From: Deltaproteobacteria bacterium
Lineage (GTDB): Bacteria > Myxococcota_A > UBA796 > UBA2385
Assembly: GCA_018401435.1 (NCBI GenBank)
Contig: JAGYJW010000005.1
Span: forward strand, 175,275 to 239,274
Reading direction: 5' to 3'
DNA length: 64,000 nt
In this document: piece after piece, positions 40,337 to 49,865 of the stretch
Layout of the letters: the number at the start of each line of letters is the position of its first letter
How positions within the stretch are numbered: position 1 is the first letter of the stretch
Position numbers and translations under genes: made by a program
The notes under the pieces: generated by a model
The model's input: only the letters and a program-made list of their open reading frames with translations
Database searches by the model: none
Told to the model about the DNA's origin: nothing

Positions 40337-41058
40337 GCGCAGGCGGCGACGTCCAGCTGCAGGTGGGCCCATGCGGCGGCCAGGGTGGCGTCGTTGGCCC
40401 CCCAGCCCCGCAAGCAGGCATCCACCGCCGCTCTGAGGGTGTCTTCTGGAGAGAAGGGCACCGGAGAGCTGGCCGCCATCTTGAGGTATTGCAGGCAGCC
40501 GTTGAGGGCGGCGATCAGCACCAGGGCGCGTTCCACGCCGCTGCCGGCGCCCAAGGCGCCCGTGGCCACGCAGGCCTCGGTCAAGGCGGCCAAGCGCTGG
40601 ATCTGCATCGACACCGAGGCCATGAAGCGGTCGTGGGCGGCCCCGGTGATCAGCCGGCGCGGGTCTACCAGGAAGAGGTTGATCAGGCGCCAGGCGCCGG
40701 GGTCGGCCACCGACAGGGCCCAATAGCCGTGGACGCGGCGAATCAGCACGAAGAGCGCGCCCACCCCATCGGGCAGGCCGCGGGCTTCGCGCCGGGCAGC
40801 CTCTTCGATATCGTCCAAGGACCGCGCGTAGCGGGCGAGGGTGCGGTGGGCCAGGGCCGCGATGATCGCGTCTTTGCCATCAAAGTAGCGGTAGACCGCG
40901 CCGGGGCTGAGCTGCAGCTCGGTGGCCAGCTCCCGCATGGCGAGGCCGCGCGGGCCCTCGTCGATGACGATGCGCATGGCCGCGTCGAGGATGGCTTCGA
41001 TGCGCGCCTGGCGGCGCTGCTGCTGGGCGGTGAGATCGGGTGTGGCGGTGTCTTGCAT
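40333..41058 (-). CDS. TetR-family transcriptional regulator
   Basis: The 241-residue repressor has an N-terminal helix-turn-helix: ARIEAILDAAMRIVIDEGPR, then MRELATELQLSPGAVYRYF. The C-terminal ligand domain is helical (GALFVLIRRVHGYWALSVAD). It is divergent from pfaD across 104 bases. A 15-bp imperfect palindrome (41067-41081) lies just before its start. It probably represses itself, the lipoprotein gene and pfaD in response to an acyl or similar hydrophobic ligand; the ligand is a guess from the neighbour. Confidence 0.87.
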   Translation of the reverse strand: MQDTATPDLTAQQQRRQARIEAILDAAMRIVIDEGPRGLAMRELATELQLSPGAVYRYFDGKDAIIAALAHRTLARYARSLDDIEEAARREARGLPDGVGALFVLIRRVHGYWALSVADPGAWRLINLFLVDPRRLITGAAHDRFMASVSMQIQRLAALTEACVATGALGAGSGVERALVLIAALNGCLQYLKMAASSPVPFSPEDTLRAAVDACLRGWGANDATLAAAWAHLQLDVAACA

Positions 41059-41066
41059 CCCCAGAA

Positions 41067-41081
41067 GTTAACACTGTTCAC
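41067..41081. promoter_or_regulatory. Candidate TetR operator
   Basis: GTTAACA-C-TGTTCAC is an imperfect 7-1-7 palindrome (one mismatch) in an AT-rich island between the divergent tetR and pfaD starts, 8 bases before the tetR ATG. Such sites bind TetR dimers that regulate themselves and a divergent neighbour. Confidence 0.5.
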
Positions 41082-41162
41082 GGATTGCCACAAGGCCCGG
41101 CAACGGCGGCCCACCGGGACAACGGGATAGGGGGCCAACCCCGAAAGCACCCTCGGAGCCCG

Positions 41163-43040
41163 ATGCCCACCCCGCCTGCGGCCCTGCTCGCCACCCTGAT
41201 CGAGGCCCTCGGCCCCGATCGCGCCACCCTGCAGCGCGCCGATGGCAGCCAACACAGCGCCCAGGGCCCCGGTGGCGGCCTCGAGGCGGGCCTGGAGCTT
41301 CACGGGGCGGGCCCGGTGGCGGCCAGCTTGGACGAGGGCGACCGCCTGGTGCTGGAAGATGGCGGCCTGGTGATGGAGCTGACCCGCGAGGGCCACCGCG
41401 CCAGCCTGCGGGTGCGCTGGCCCCAGGGCCCCAGCCTGGAAGAGCAGATCCTGCTGACGGGGGTGGCCCGCTTGCGCCCCATGGCGCCGGCAGGGGGCGG
41501 TTCGGTCGGGCCCCGGGTCCCCGACCTCCTCGACGCCTTGCACGACCCCAGCCAGGTTCTCGACGTGGTGGACGGCCGGCTGCACCGCGCGATGGGGCCC
41601 GCCTTGCCCGCCGGCGCCAGCGGGCGGGTGCCAGCGGTGGCAGCCGGCAGCCTGGGCGATCCGGCCTTTCGGGTGGCCCATGGCCTTCAAGGCAACCTCA
41701 TCGCGGGCGCGATGGCCGGCGGCATCGGGTCGGCCGAGATGGTCATCGCCATGGCCCGCGCCGGGCTGATCGGCTTCTTCGGTTCCGGCGGCCTGGACCT
41801 CGATCGGGTCGAGGCCGCCCTGCAGCAGGTCAGCGCCGCCCTCGGCCCGGACGCGGCCTGGGGCTTCAACCTGCTGCACAACCCCGTCGAGCCCGAGGTG
41901 GAGGAGCGCACGGTGGACCTCTACCTGCGCTACGGCCTGCGCCGGGTGTCCGCCAGCGCCTATATGGCCCTCACCCCGGCCATCGTGCGCTACCGCCTGA
42001 ACGACATTCACGCAGTGGATGGCAAGGTGGTCTGTCCCAACCACGTCTTTGCCAAGGTCAGCCGCCCCGAGGTTGCCGAGCCCTTCTTGCGCCCGGCACC
42101 CAAGCGCATGATCGACGAGCTGGTGGCGGCCGGCCACCTGACCCAGGCCCAGGCCCGGCTTGCGGCCCTGGTGCCCATCGCCGAAGATGTCACGGCCGAG
42201 GCCGACTCCGGGGGCCACACCGACCGGCGCCCGCTGCTGGGCCTGCTGCCGGTCTTCCAGCGCCTGCGCGACCGGGTGGCTGCCGAGGAGGGCTATGCCG
42301 AGCGCGGCATCTTCCCCCGCATCGGCGCAGCCGGCGGCCTGGGCGACCCCGCCTCGGTTCACGCCGCCTTCGCCATGGGTGCGGCCTATGTGCTCACCGG
42401 CTCGGTCAACCAGTCCTGCGTCGAGGCCGGCACCAGCCACCTCGCCAAGGTCATGGTGGCCACCGCGGGAATCGCCGACTGCACCACCGGGCCGGCCCCC
42501 GATATGTTCGAGCTGGGCGCCCATGTGCAGGTGCTCGGCCAGGGCACCATGTATGCCCAGCGCGGCAAGCAGCTCTATGACCTCTACCGGCGCTATGACG
42601 ACATCGACCAGATCCCCGCAAAAGACCGGGAGAAGGTGGAGAAGACCATCTTCCGCCGCAGCCTGGACGAGGTCTGGACCGAGACCCGGGCCTATTGGGC
42701 TGCCCGCGACCCCCGGCAGGTCGAACGGGCCGAGGCCGACGGCCACCACAAGATGGCCCTGGTCTTCCGTTGGTACCTGGGCATGACCAGCCGCTGGGCT
42801 CGGGTGGGGGATCCCGACCGGCGCCGCGACTACCAGATCTGGTGCGGCCCGGCGATGGGCCTCTTCAACGACTGGGTGCAAGGCAGCGCGCTGGATCCGC
42901 TAGACGCCCGCAAGGTGGGCGAGGTGTCCTGGGCCCTGCTGCACGGCGCGGCCGCCCTGCGCAGGGTCGAGGTCGCCCGCGCCTTGGGCGTGGCCCTGCC
43001 GCCGGGCGCGAGCACGCCGCCCCCGCGCCTTCGCCGGTGA
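41163..43040 (+). CDS. pfaD: PfaD-family enoyl reductase (FMN-dependent)
   Basis: The 625-residue protein matches PfaD, the FMN enoyl reductase of polyketide-type polyunsaturated fatty acid synthases. It has a nitronate-monooxygenase-like TIM barrel with LIAGAMAGGIGSAEMVIAMA and GFFGSGGLDLDRVEAALQQV, GFNLLHNPVEPEVEERTVDL, AAGGLGDPASVHAAFAMGA and TGSVNQSCVEAGTS. The family C-terminal part has RWYLGMTSRWARVGD. No pfaA, pfaB or pfaC is adjacent, so it works with distant partners or with another polyketide system. It starts at ATG 41163. The membrane-protein gene follows almost directly (see next entry). Confidence 0.92.
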   Translation: MPTPPAALLATLIEALGPDRATLQRADGSQHSAQGPGGGLEAGLELHGAGPVAASLDEGDRLVLEDGGLVMELTREGHRASLRVRWPQGPSLEEQILLTGVARLRPMAPAGGGSVGPRVPDLLDALHDPSQVLDVVDGRLHRAMGPALPAGASGRVPAVAAGSLGDPAFRVAHGLQGNLIAGAMAGGIGSAEMVIAMARAGLIGFFGSGGLDLDRVEAALQQVSAALGPDAAWGFNLLHNPVEPEVEERTVDLYLRYGLRRVSASAYMALTPAIVRYRLNDIHAVDGKVVCPNHVFAKVSRPEVAEPFLRPAPKRMIDELVAAGHLTQAQARLAALVPIAEDVTAEADSGGHTDRRPLLGLLPVFQRLRDRVAAEEGYAERGIFPRIGAAGGLGDPASVHAAFAMGAAYVLTGSVNQSCVEAGTSHLAKVMVATAGIADCTTGPAPDMFELGAHVQVLGQGTMYAQRGKQLYDLYRRYDDIDQIPAKDREKVEKTIFRRSLDEVWTETRAYWAARDPRQVERAEADGHHKMALVFRWYLGMTSRWARVGDPDRRRDYQIWCGPAMGLFNDWVQGSALDPLDARKVGEVSWALLHGAAALRRVEVARALGVALPPGASTPPPRLRR

Positions 43041-43116
43041 AGCCGGCGGCCCCGACCGCCGCCGCGCCGCCGGGGCCGCCCTGGCCCTCCTGTCGCTCTT
43101 CGCGCTGCATACAGGG

Positions 43117-44796
43117 GTGGACGCGGCCTGGGTGCACCGCATCCCGGCCCAAGAGAAGACCTTTCACGACCACGATCTGCGCCTGCTGCGCCACCCGCTG
43201 ATCCTGCGCGGCCAATACTGGGCGCCCCAGCTGCCCGCCGATGAGCTGGTGCCCCCAAGCTGGCCCGGCAAGGGGCCTTATGACCTCTTTGCCGGCGCCT
43301 TGCGCAACGAAGGCGACGGGCTGCGCAGCTACCGCACCCTGGCCCCCCTGGGCAGCCTGGTCTCCGCCTTGCCCGCCACCCTGCTGGGTCTCAGCCTGTG
43401 GACGGTGCGCCTGGGACCGCTGGCCTTGCTCGCCCTGCTGCTGGTCGCCGCCTTCGACACCGGCCGGTGGCTGGGTCGAGGACCCGACGACGATGGGCTT
43501 CGATCCGGCCTCTTCGCCGCCTTCGCCCTGGGCATGTTGCCCTTGACCTGGCTGGGCACCCTGGTGGGCGTACCCACCCTCGGCAATATGGCGGGGGTGC
43601 TGCTGGCCCTGTGGGCGCTGATTCGCAGTGACGGCCTCAGCAAGCCGGGCTTCTCGGCCCTGGCCGGCGTCTTGCTGGCCCTGTCGGCGCGCTGGGGTGA
43701 GTCGGTGGGGGATGGTCTCGCTTGCCTGCTCGCCTTGGCGGGGCCCGCGGGGGTGGTGCTGGCCCTGGCCCTGCATCGGCTGCTGGCCCGCAAGGACCCC
43801 TGGCCCCTGTTGGGCGCCCCGGCCGCCGCCGCCCTCTTCCTGGCCGTGCTCGACCGGCCCTGGCTTGAGAACCACCTGCGGGGCTATATTCTCGACCAGG
43901 CGGACCTGGGGGGCGGCGCCGCAGCCGCGCTGCTGCCCCGGCTGGCCAGCAACCTGGACGACTACCTCCAGGCCCTGCTGTGGAGCCTGCTGGGTCCGGC
44001 CGGCCTCGCCCTGGTGGGCCTGGGCCTGCTGCTGGGCTTGACCCGCCTGCGCCGCCAGCCGGCCCTCCTGGTCTTGATGGCCAGCCCGGTCACGGGGCTG
44101 CTGGCGCTGAGCCTGTCGGCCAAGGGCAACGACTACTACGCAGCACCGGTCGTGCCGGGCCTGGTGCTGGCCGCGGCGGTGGGCCTGGCCCTGCTGCCCC
44201 GGCGGGGCTGGATGGTGGGCCTGCCGTTGCTGGGCTGGTTGGGCCTGTCCTGGCTGGTCACCGCCCACCTGGACACGGCGGCCCTGTCGTCGCTGGCCTG
44301 CCGCCGGCCCGTGCGGGTCTGGATCGCTGGAGACCCCACCCGTTGCGACCCCGCTGGTGGCAAAGAAGAGGCGATCTACCCATGGTTTCGCCAGTGGCGT
44401 CGCAAGCCGGGCCGCGAGCGCCAGGGCCGCCGGGCCATCGGTGACTGGCTGATGGTGGGCGAAGGCCGGCGCTGGCTGGAGGGCCTGGGGCCGGGCAGCC
44501 TGGTGCTGCTGCAGGTGCCGCCGGGGCCGGGTGGGGGTGCCGACGTGGTGCAGCTGATCGGCCAGAGCGAGCGCCCCGACACGCTCTTTCACCGGGTGGA
44601 GGGGGGCATGGCCGACGCCCGCAGCGAGGCGCTGGTGGCCTGGGCCCGCGCCGAGGGCCGACCCCTGCAGCTGCTCACCTTCGCCCCCGACATGCACCGG
44701 GACGGCAGCGACATCCAGCGGCCCACGGGCTGGCTGGGGCCCCTCAAGCCGGGGCCGGGCAGCGACCTCGTCTCTACATGGACCCTGGACGAGTAG
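43117..44796 (+). CDS. Large polytopic membrane protein, start region unclear
   Basis: From GTG 43117 the frame encodes 559 residues, with about ten membrane helices between residues 75 and 390 and then a soluble domain (VRVWIAGDPTRCDP, LEGLGPGSLVLLQVPPGPGG). In the same frame upstream, without a start codon, lies AALALLSLFALHTG, a natural first helix. A GTG overlapping the pfaD stop (43037) begins a different frame. One missing base between 43040 and 43080 would give a start coupled to pfaD and a complete first helix. The early loop HDHDLRLLRHPLILRGQYW resembles acceptor-side loops of GT-C glycosyltransferases, but no firm family is seen. Confidence 0.65.
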   Translation: MDAAWVHRIPAQEKTFHDHDLRLLRHPLILRGQYWAPQLPADELVPPSWPGKGPYDLFAGALRNEGDGLRSYRTLAPLGSLVSALPATLLGLSLWTVRLGPLALLALLLVAAFDTGRWLGRGPDDDGLRSGLFAAFALGMLPLTWLGTLVGVPTLGNMAGVLLALWALIRSDGLSKPGFSALAGVLLALSARWGESVGDGLACLLALAGPAGVVLALALHRLLARKDPWPLLGAPAAAALFLAVLDRPWLENHLRGYILDQADLGGGAAAALLPRLASNLDDYLQALLWSLLGPAGLALVGLGLLLGLTRLRRQPALLVLMASPVTGLLALSLSAKGNDYYAAPVVPGLVLAAAVGLALLPRRGWMVGLPLLGWLGLSWLVTAHLDTAALSSLACRRPVRVWIAGDPTRCDPAGGKEEAIYPWFRQWRRKPGRERQGRRAIGDWLMVGEGRRWLEGLGPGSLVLLQVPPGPGGGADVVQLIGQSERPDTLFHRVEGGMADARSEALVAWARAEGRPLQLLTFAPDMHRDGSDIQRPTGWLGPLKPGPGSDLVSTWTLDE

Positions 44797-44881
44797 GCAA
44801 AAACAACTTTAGAAACAACGGAACCAACCCATCACCGTTTGGAGTCCCGCAGCCCAGCAGGCGGTTCGCCAAGGGGCCAGC

Positions 44882-46573
44882 TCAAGGCGCCCCGCGAAGG
44901 CCCTCCTGCATCCAGGGGGCCTGGTCGGGAAAGGCCGCCCACACCGGCTCCAGGCGCGCGGCCCGCCCGGGGGGCACCAGGCAACCCAGGGCCCGACCCA
45001 GCCCCCGCCACCCATCGGGATCATCCACCCAGTCTTTATCCTCGGCGAATCTTGCCACTGTCTTGTCCAGGTCGCGTCGGCCGATGGACTGGGGCCGGTG
45101 CCAGCGCCAATAGTCGGTGAATTGCCAGACCTCCACCAGGCCCATGCCCTGCAGAAAGGCCGGGCTGGCCCAACCCAGGCGCAGCCGATCGGTGGGCGGG
45201 CTGCGGTCGCTGTGTTCCTGCAACCACAGGCGGTGCGCGTCGGCGGCCCACCGGAGCCTGCCGCAGATCCAGGGCTGGTCGAGATCCCACAAGGCGCGGT
45301 GGTCGGGCCAGGCCAGGAAGAGCACCGCCCCCACCGAAAGCCGCCCCAGCCAGGACCGCCCGGCCCACAAGGCCAGCAGGGCCAGGGCCACCGGGTAGAG
45401 GTGGGCGTAGTAGCGGGGCTGGATGCCGCCCACGATGCCCGGATCCAGGCCATGGGTCTGGCCGAGCAGGGTCACGGCCAGCCAGCCGCCCACCAGGTAG
45501 AGGCCGAGAAAGCCGGCGAGTCCGCGCCGACGCCACAGGCCCCGGAGCCCCAAGCCCAGGCCCAGCAGGCCGACGCCCGCCCGCACCAGGGGCTCCAGCG
45601 TGGCGGCGTGATGCCCATAGAGGGGCCCCGGCACCAGGGGCATCGCCCGCTTGGCAAAGACCGGACCCCACAGCCCGACCTCCCGCCAGGACAGGCCTTC
45701 GGGCATCAGGAAGGGCCGGCCGCGCTTGCCCACCAGCAGCGGCTCTCCCCACAGGCCGTCGGGTTGGCCCAGGCCCGCCAGCCAGCCTGTCGACCGCAGG
45801 GCCCCCAGGGTGGCGAACAGGGCCAAGCCCCCCAGCACGAGGCCCAGGATCGGCCCCAGCAGGCGCCAAGGCAGCGGGTCCGCCCGCTGCGCGCCCAGCC
45901 CCAGGCTCAACCAGCACAGCACGGCGAGGCCGGGCATCAGCAAGGACCCGTTGGCCACCAGCAGGGCCGCGCAGACCGCCCCCACCGCGGCGATTCGCGC
46001 CAGCTGCAGCCCCCTTCGGGCCGGCCGCTGCAGGCCCGGGGCCACCGCCGCGATCAGCCCGGAAAAGAGCAGGCTGACCCACTCATGGGTGCCCCAATGC
46101 ACCAGGCCCAGCTTGAGCATCACCGGCGGAGCAACCAGGAAAAGTGCGCCAAAGGACAGGATCGACGCCCATCCTCCCCTGGAGTTCCGTCCAAGCACCC
46201 TCAGCCACAAGGCCAGGCTGAGCAGGCTTCCCAGCAGGGCCAGCACGCGCAGGGTGAGGGTGCCCAGGGGGACCCCCAGCCGCGCGCAGACCTGCAAGGC
46301 GGCCATCGCGAGGGCCAGCGTGCCATGGGCCTGGTTGCCCACCGACTGGCTGTCGCGCAGAAAGCGCGCCCGGCGCGGCGGGTCGGCCAGGATCTCGTGC
46401 AGGGGCGCATCCAGCCAGGGGCTCAGGGCCCGGATGAAGCCCTGTTCGGCCTGGTTGAGATCAAAGAGCAGGTGCCCCGATCCGCCCAGCACCAGCAGCC
46501 GATCCAACAGCACCGCGGCCAGGACGAGCAGGGTCAGCAGCAGGCAGCGGCGACGGCGAATGGGGGCTCCCAC
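44882..46573 (-). CDS. Large polytopic membrane protein
   Basis: The 563-residue protein starts at GTG 46573 with basic residues and a first helix (RRRRCLLLTLLVLAAVLLDR). It has about eleven helices to residue 420, including GGIQPRYYAHLYPVALALLA. The soluble C-terminal 130 residues carry FLQGMGLVEVWQFTDYWRWH. The early loop NQAEQGFIRALSPWLDAPLHE and overall layout are like the genes at 26933 and 43117. It converges on the latter across an AT-richer 85-base spacer. A membrane enzyme of surface polysaccharide or lipid glycosylation is possible but not shown. Confidence 0.7.
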   Translation of the reverse strand: MGAPIRRRRCLLLTLLVLAAVLLDRLLVLGGSGHLLFDLNQAEQGFIRALSPWLDAPLHEILADPPRRARFLRDSQSVGNQAHGTLALAMAALQVCARLGVPLGTLTLRVLALLGSLLSLALWLRVLGRNSRGGWASILSFGALFLVAPPVMLKLGLVHWGTHEWVSLLFSGLIAAVAPGLQRPARRGLQLARIAAVGAVCAALLVANGSLLMPGLAVLCWLSLGLGAQRADPLPWRLLGPILGLVLGGLALFATLGALRSTGWLAGLGQPDGLWGEPLLVGKRGRPFLMPEGLSWREVGLWGPVFAKRAMPLVPGPLYGHHAATLEPLVRAGVGLLGLGLGLRGLWRRRGLAGFLGLYLVGGWLAVTLLGQTHGLDPGIVGGIQPRYYAHLYPVALALLALWAGRSWLGRLSVGAVLFLAWPDHRALWDLDQPWICGRLRWAADAHRLWLQEHSDRSPPTDRLRLGWASPAFLQGMGLVEVWQFTDYWRWHRPQSIGRRDLDKTVARFAEDKDWVDDPDGWRGLGRALGCLVPPGRAARLEPVWAAFPDQAPWMQEGLRGAP

Positions 46574-46582
46574 GGGGGCAGC

Positions 46583-47046
46583 CTACAACGGCGCAGCGAG
46601 GCTCTCTTCTGCCGCCGCCATCCAGGGGTCCCGCCCGGCCAGCAGATCGGCCAGGGTGGGCGCCACCCGCCGATCCGGCGGCAGCCCCCGCCCCGGCGTG
46701 CAGCCCGCTGGGCGCACAGGCCCGGCGTCCACCAGGCAAAAGAGCACCGCCACCCCGCTGTGGGCCCCCACAAAGACCCCGGGGACCTCGCCCACATGGC
46801 GATCGCAGGCCCCACCCAGGCTGCGCCCCACCCGCAACCCATCGGGGCGGGCGGCCTTGAGCATCAGGGCCAGGCCATTGGCCACGCTGCCCGGCGGGGG
46901 GCCGGCCGCGGCCACAGCGAATCGCCGACCAGGACCCAGGCGCCCTGCTCCCGTTCAAAGGGGGCCTCCCGCAGCTGCTCCGGCGTCGAAGAGAGCCACT
47001 TCAGGCTGCCATGGCGCAGTCGGGGCGTGCGCCGCAGGCGCAGCCG
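46583..47046 (-). pseudogene. Remnant of an S41-type peptidase C-terminus
   Basis: The last 110 codons in one frame read GPPPGSVANGLALMLKAARP, GEVPGVFVGAHSG and VAPTLADLLAGRDPWMAAAE, the closing pattern of S41 peptidases (compare LLEGRDPALDAA in the intact gene at 22744). Upstream of about 46925 the matching text LRHGSLKWLSSTPEQL and REQGAWVLVGDS lies in another frame, back to a stop near 47050. There is no signal peptide, PDZ part or start codon. It is best read as a truncated, frameshifted relic. The stop is ten bases before the membrane-protein start. Confidence 0.45.
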
Positions 47047-47118
47047 CAGGGGCCGCGCCTATCCTCGCCGGGCCGCCTCCCCTACAATGCAGCCGGTCTG
47101 TCCCCCGCCGAGGTTCCG

Positions 47119-47664
47119 ATGTCCCTGGTGTTGCTGCTCGCCTCCTCCCTCGCCTTTGGAGCCAAGGACGGCACCCTCAAGGATCTGGACAAGCACGCCG
47201 GCTTTCGCGACCTGGCCCTGGGGCAGCGCTGCGACGAGGTGGCCGCCTTCAAGGGCAATAGCGCCGCTTTGAAAGAGGCCGACGCCCAGCGCACCGACAA
47301 GACCCCCTTTGCGGGCCTGCTGCTGATGCGCCGCCCCGACGACAGCCTGAAGGTGGGTGACACCCCCTTGCTGGATGTTGGATACGCCTGCTACGCCGAC
47401 CAGCTGATGAGCGTGCGCCTGCTGGCCTGGGGCCCCGACAGCGCCGACGGCCTGCTCTTCACCTTCACCACCGCCTTTGGTGCCCCGCCCAAGGCCGACG
47501 CCGACGCCGGCAGCTGGGTCTGGGACGCCAAGGACGTGGTCCTGCGCCTGGATCACGACAAGGCCACCGACGCGGTATCTGCGGTCTTCACCAGCAAGGG
47601 CCTGGTGCAGAAGAAGAGAACGGATGACGAGGAGCGCCGCCGCTCGGCCATCCAAGACCTCTGA
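47119..47664 (+). CDS. Secreted hypothetical protein
   Basis: The 181-residue protein begins at ATG 47119 with GAGG upstream. A short signal peptide MSLVLLLASSLAFGAK precedes a compact alpha/beta domain: GFRDLALGQRCDEVAAFKGN, VGYACYADQLMSVRLLAWGP, SWVWDAKDVVLRLDHDKATD. The pattern is like small periplasmic proteins that measure substrate by a two-layer fold, but no family is named. It ends in a basic tail, KKRTDDEERRRS. It precedes the TonB receptor gene by 34 bases and may be co-transcribed. Confidence 0.7.
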   Translation: MSLVLLLASSLAFGAKDGTLKDLDKHAGFRDLALGQRCDEVAAFKGNSAALKEADAQRTDKTPFAGLLLMRRPDDSLKVGDTPLLDVGYACYADQLMSVRLLAWGPDSADGLLFTFTTAFGAPPKADADAGSWVWDAKDVVLRLDHDKATDAVSAVFTSKGLVQKKRTDDEERRRSAIQDL

Positions 47665-47698
47665 GCCGGCCCCCGCCACCCCGACCCACCCAAGGCCC

Positions 47699-49834
47699 AT
47701 GCTCCTGAGCCTCCCCCTGCTGCTGATCTCCGCCGGCGCCCCCCGCGCCGAGGAGGGCAATCCCTTCGAGGAGCCCGACGAGTCCACCTTATTTCGGGTG
47801 GAGGAGCAGGTGGTCACCGTGGCCAGCCGCTACGCCCAGGCCGTGGACCAGGCGCCGGGCATCGTGACGGTGGTCACCGACCGCGAGATCCGCAGCCGGG
47901 GCTACCGCAGCCTGTCGGATCTGCTGCGCTCCTTGCCCGGCGTCTTCGTCACCACCAGCCAGGAGGGCCGCAACCTGGCCTGGTTCCGCGGGGTCATCTC
48001 GCCGGACAACAACAAATTCCTGCTGCTGGTGGACGGCGTGCCCTGGTACGACGGGGTCTACACCCACGCCTGGATCGACAGCTACCTGCCCCTGATCGAC
48101 GTCAAGCAGGTCGAGATCATCAAGGGGCCGGGGTCGGCGGTGCATGGCACCAACGCCTTCGCCGGCGTGATCAACGTGGTGACCTATCGGGCCGAAGATC
48201 TGCGCGGGGGCTTCGTTCGCGTGCAGGCCGGCGACGATGGGCGCTGGGGCGTGGCCGGGGTGCTGGCCGACAGCATCCCCGTCGGCGTGCAAGAGCTGGA
48301 GGTGCATGCCACCGCCCGCGTGCTGGACCTGGACGGCGACGGGCTGGACACCACGCCCCGCGGCCGCCGCGACGTCACCGGCTGGAGCCCGCAGCGCTCC
48401 ATCCTGGGCCGCTTCGGCATCCGGTTCGCCGGGCTCGACGTCGAGATCGCCGCCATCGACTACCGCCACAGCTACCTGGTCAACGAGCAGGACGACCCGC
48501 TGAGCGTGCTCTTCCAGCAGCAGGACGCCTTCTGGCTGGCCTACCGGGATCGCTTCGCCAAGGCCCGCTACGACTTCGACCTGGGGTCGCGGGGGCGCAT
48601 CACCCCCGCCGTCTATTGGCAGGACTACAACGATCCCGGCCAATACGGCTACCTGGGGGACCCCAAGACCACCGTGGACCCCGACACCGGGCTGGCCGAG
48701 ACCGCCTTCACCGGCACCCTGGTCGAGACCGACAAGCGCACCACCCGCACCGGGGCCAGCGTCGAGACCGAGCTGCACCTGGGCACCTTCCACACCACCA
48801 TCGCCGGGGTGGGGGTGGAGTCCAACCACGTCAAAGCGCTCATCGACAACGTCTTCGAAGACTTCTCCGACGAGGCCGTCCGGCCCTCCTCCTTCCGCCT
48901 CAGCCAGCCGGGCGCCCGCATCACCAACTTCTATGCCTTCGGCCAGCACAGCTGGACCGCGAGCTGGTGGCTGGAGCTGACGGGCGGCGTGCGCGTGGAC
49001 CGCTACTCGTCCTTTGGCCTCTTCACCAGCCCCCGGGCCGGCCTGCTGCTGCTGCCCCAGGACGGGCTGGTGGTGAAGCTGCTCTATGGCCGCGCCTTCC
49101 GCGCCCCCACCGCCCGAGAGCTGCTGGTGACCGTGGGCCAGGGAGACGATGGCCAGAACCTGTTCACCGCGAGCAACCCCGACCTGCTGCCCGAGGTCAT
49201 CGACACGGTGGAGAGCGAGGCCACCTGGACGCCCGACCCCCTGCTCAAGCTGCGCGGAGCGGCCTTTGCCTCCCGCATCGGCCAGGAGATCAACACCGTC
49301 ACCGGCAACGACCCGAAGCTGGGTACGGACTACTACGAAAACCGTGGTACATCGTCCATTCTTGGCGGAGAAGCCGAGATCGGGCTGCGGCCCGGCCCTT
49401 GGGATTTCGCCGTGGCCTGGAGCGGCACCTATGCCACCGACGGGCTCACCGGATTCGCCCAATATGGCGTGCCCACCCTCATGATCAACGGGCGGGTGGG
49501 TGTCGAGCCGGTGGAGGGGCTGCGCCTGGTGCTGCTGGCCGACCATGTGGGTCAGCGGTCCCGCGCCCAGTGGACGCCGGACTCGGGCCGACCCGACGGG
49601 CCGCCTTTCACCTTGCTGCACCTCAGCGCCGCCACCGACGCCCTGGCCAAGGGCCGCATCCGGGCCGATCTGTCGGTGCGCAACCTGCTGGACACCCAGT
49701 ACCAGGACCTGGTCTACCAGGACGACGCCAACCGCACGACCACCGCCGACGATGGCGCCACCGTGGCCCGTTTTCCCCAGGATATCGAGGCCGCCGGGCG
49801 CACCATCGCGGTGGGTGTGGAGCTGCTCTACTAA
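47699..49834 (+). CDS. TonB-dependent outer-membrane receptor
   Basis: The 711-residue protein has a signal peptide, then a plug domain (about 40-165) with VTVVTDREIRSRGYRSLSDL, LLVDGVPWYDGV and the KGPGSAVHGTNAFAGVINVV segment. A 22-strand-type beta barrel follows, ending in an aromatic residue (GVELLY). A TonB box-like region would be near EEQVVTVASRYAQ. The plug sequence with LPGVFVTTSQEGRN resembles vitamin B12/colicin-type receptors. The cargo is unknown; an iron chelate, cobalamin or other nutrient is possible. It converges on the substrate-binding protein gene, with 31 bases between. Confidence 0.9.
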   Translation: MLLSLPLLLISAGAPRAEEGNPFEEPDESTLFRVEEQVVTVASRYAQAVDQAPGIVTVVTDREIRSRGYRSLSDLLRSLPGVFVTTSQEGRNLAWFRGVISPDNNKFLLLVDGVPWYDGVYTHAWIDSYLPLIDVKQVEIIKGPGSAVHGTNAFAGVINVVTYRAEDLRGGFVRVQAGDDGRWGVAGVLADSIPVGVQELEVHATARVLDLDGDGLDTTPRGRRDVTGWSPQRSILGRFGIRFAGLDVEIAAIDYRHSYLVNEQDDPLSVLFQQQDAFWLAYRDRFAKARYDFDLGSRGRITPAVYWQDYNDPGQYGYLGDPKTTVDPDTGLAETAFTGTLVETDKRTTRTGASVETELHLGTFHTTIAGVGVESNHVKALIDNVFEDFSDEAVRPSSFRLSQPGARITNFYAFGQHSWTASWWLELTGGVRVDRYSSFGLFTSPRAGLLLLPQDGLVVKLLYGRAFRAPTARELLVTVGQGDDGQNLFTASNPDLLPEVIDTVESEATWTPDPLLKLRGAAFASRIGQEINTVTGNDPKLGTDYYENRGTSSILGGEAEIGLRPGPWDFAVAWSGTYATDGLTGFAQYGVPTLMINGRVGVEPVEGLRLVLLADHVGQRSRAQWTPDSGRPDGPPFTLLHLSAATDALAKGRIRADLSVRNLLDTQYQDLVYQDDANRTTTADDGATVARFPQDIEAAGRTIAVGVELLY

Positions 49835-49865
49835 ACACTCCCCGGGGCCAACAACCCGCCGAAAA

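Noticed and set aside
40743..42881. 700-codon minus-strand open frame opposite pfaD
   Set aside because: PfaD motifs are continuous on the plus strand; the antisense text is compositional.
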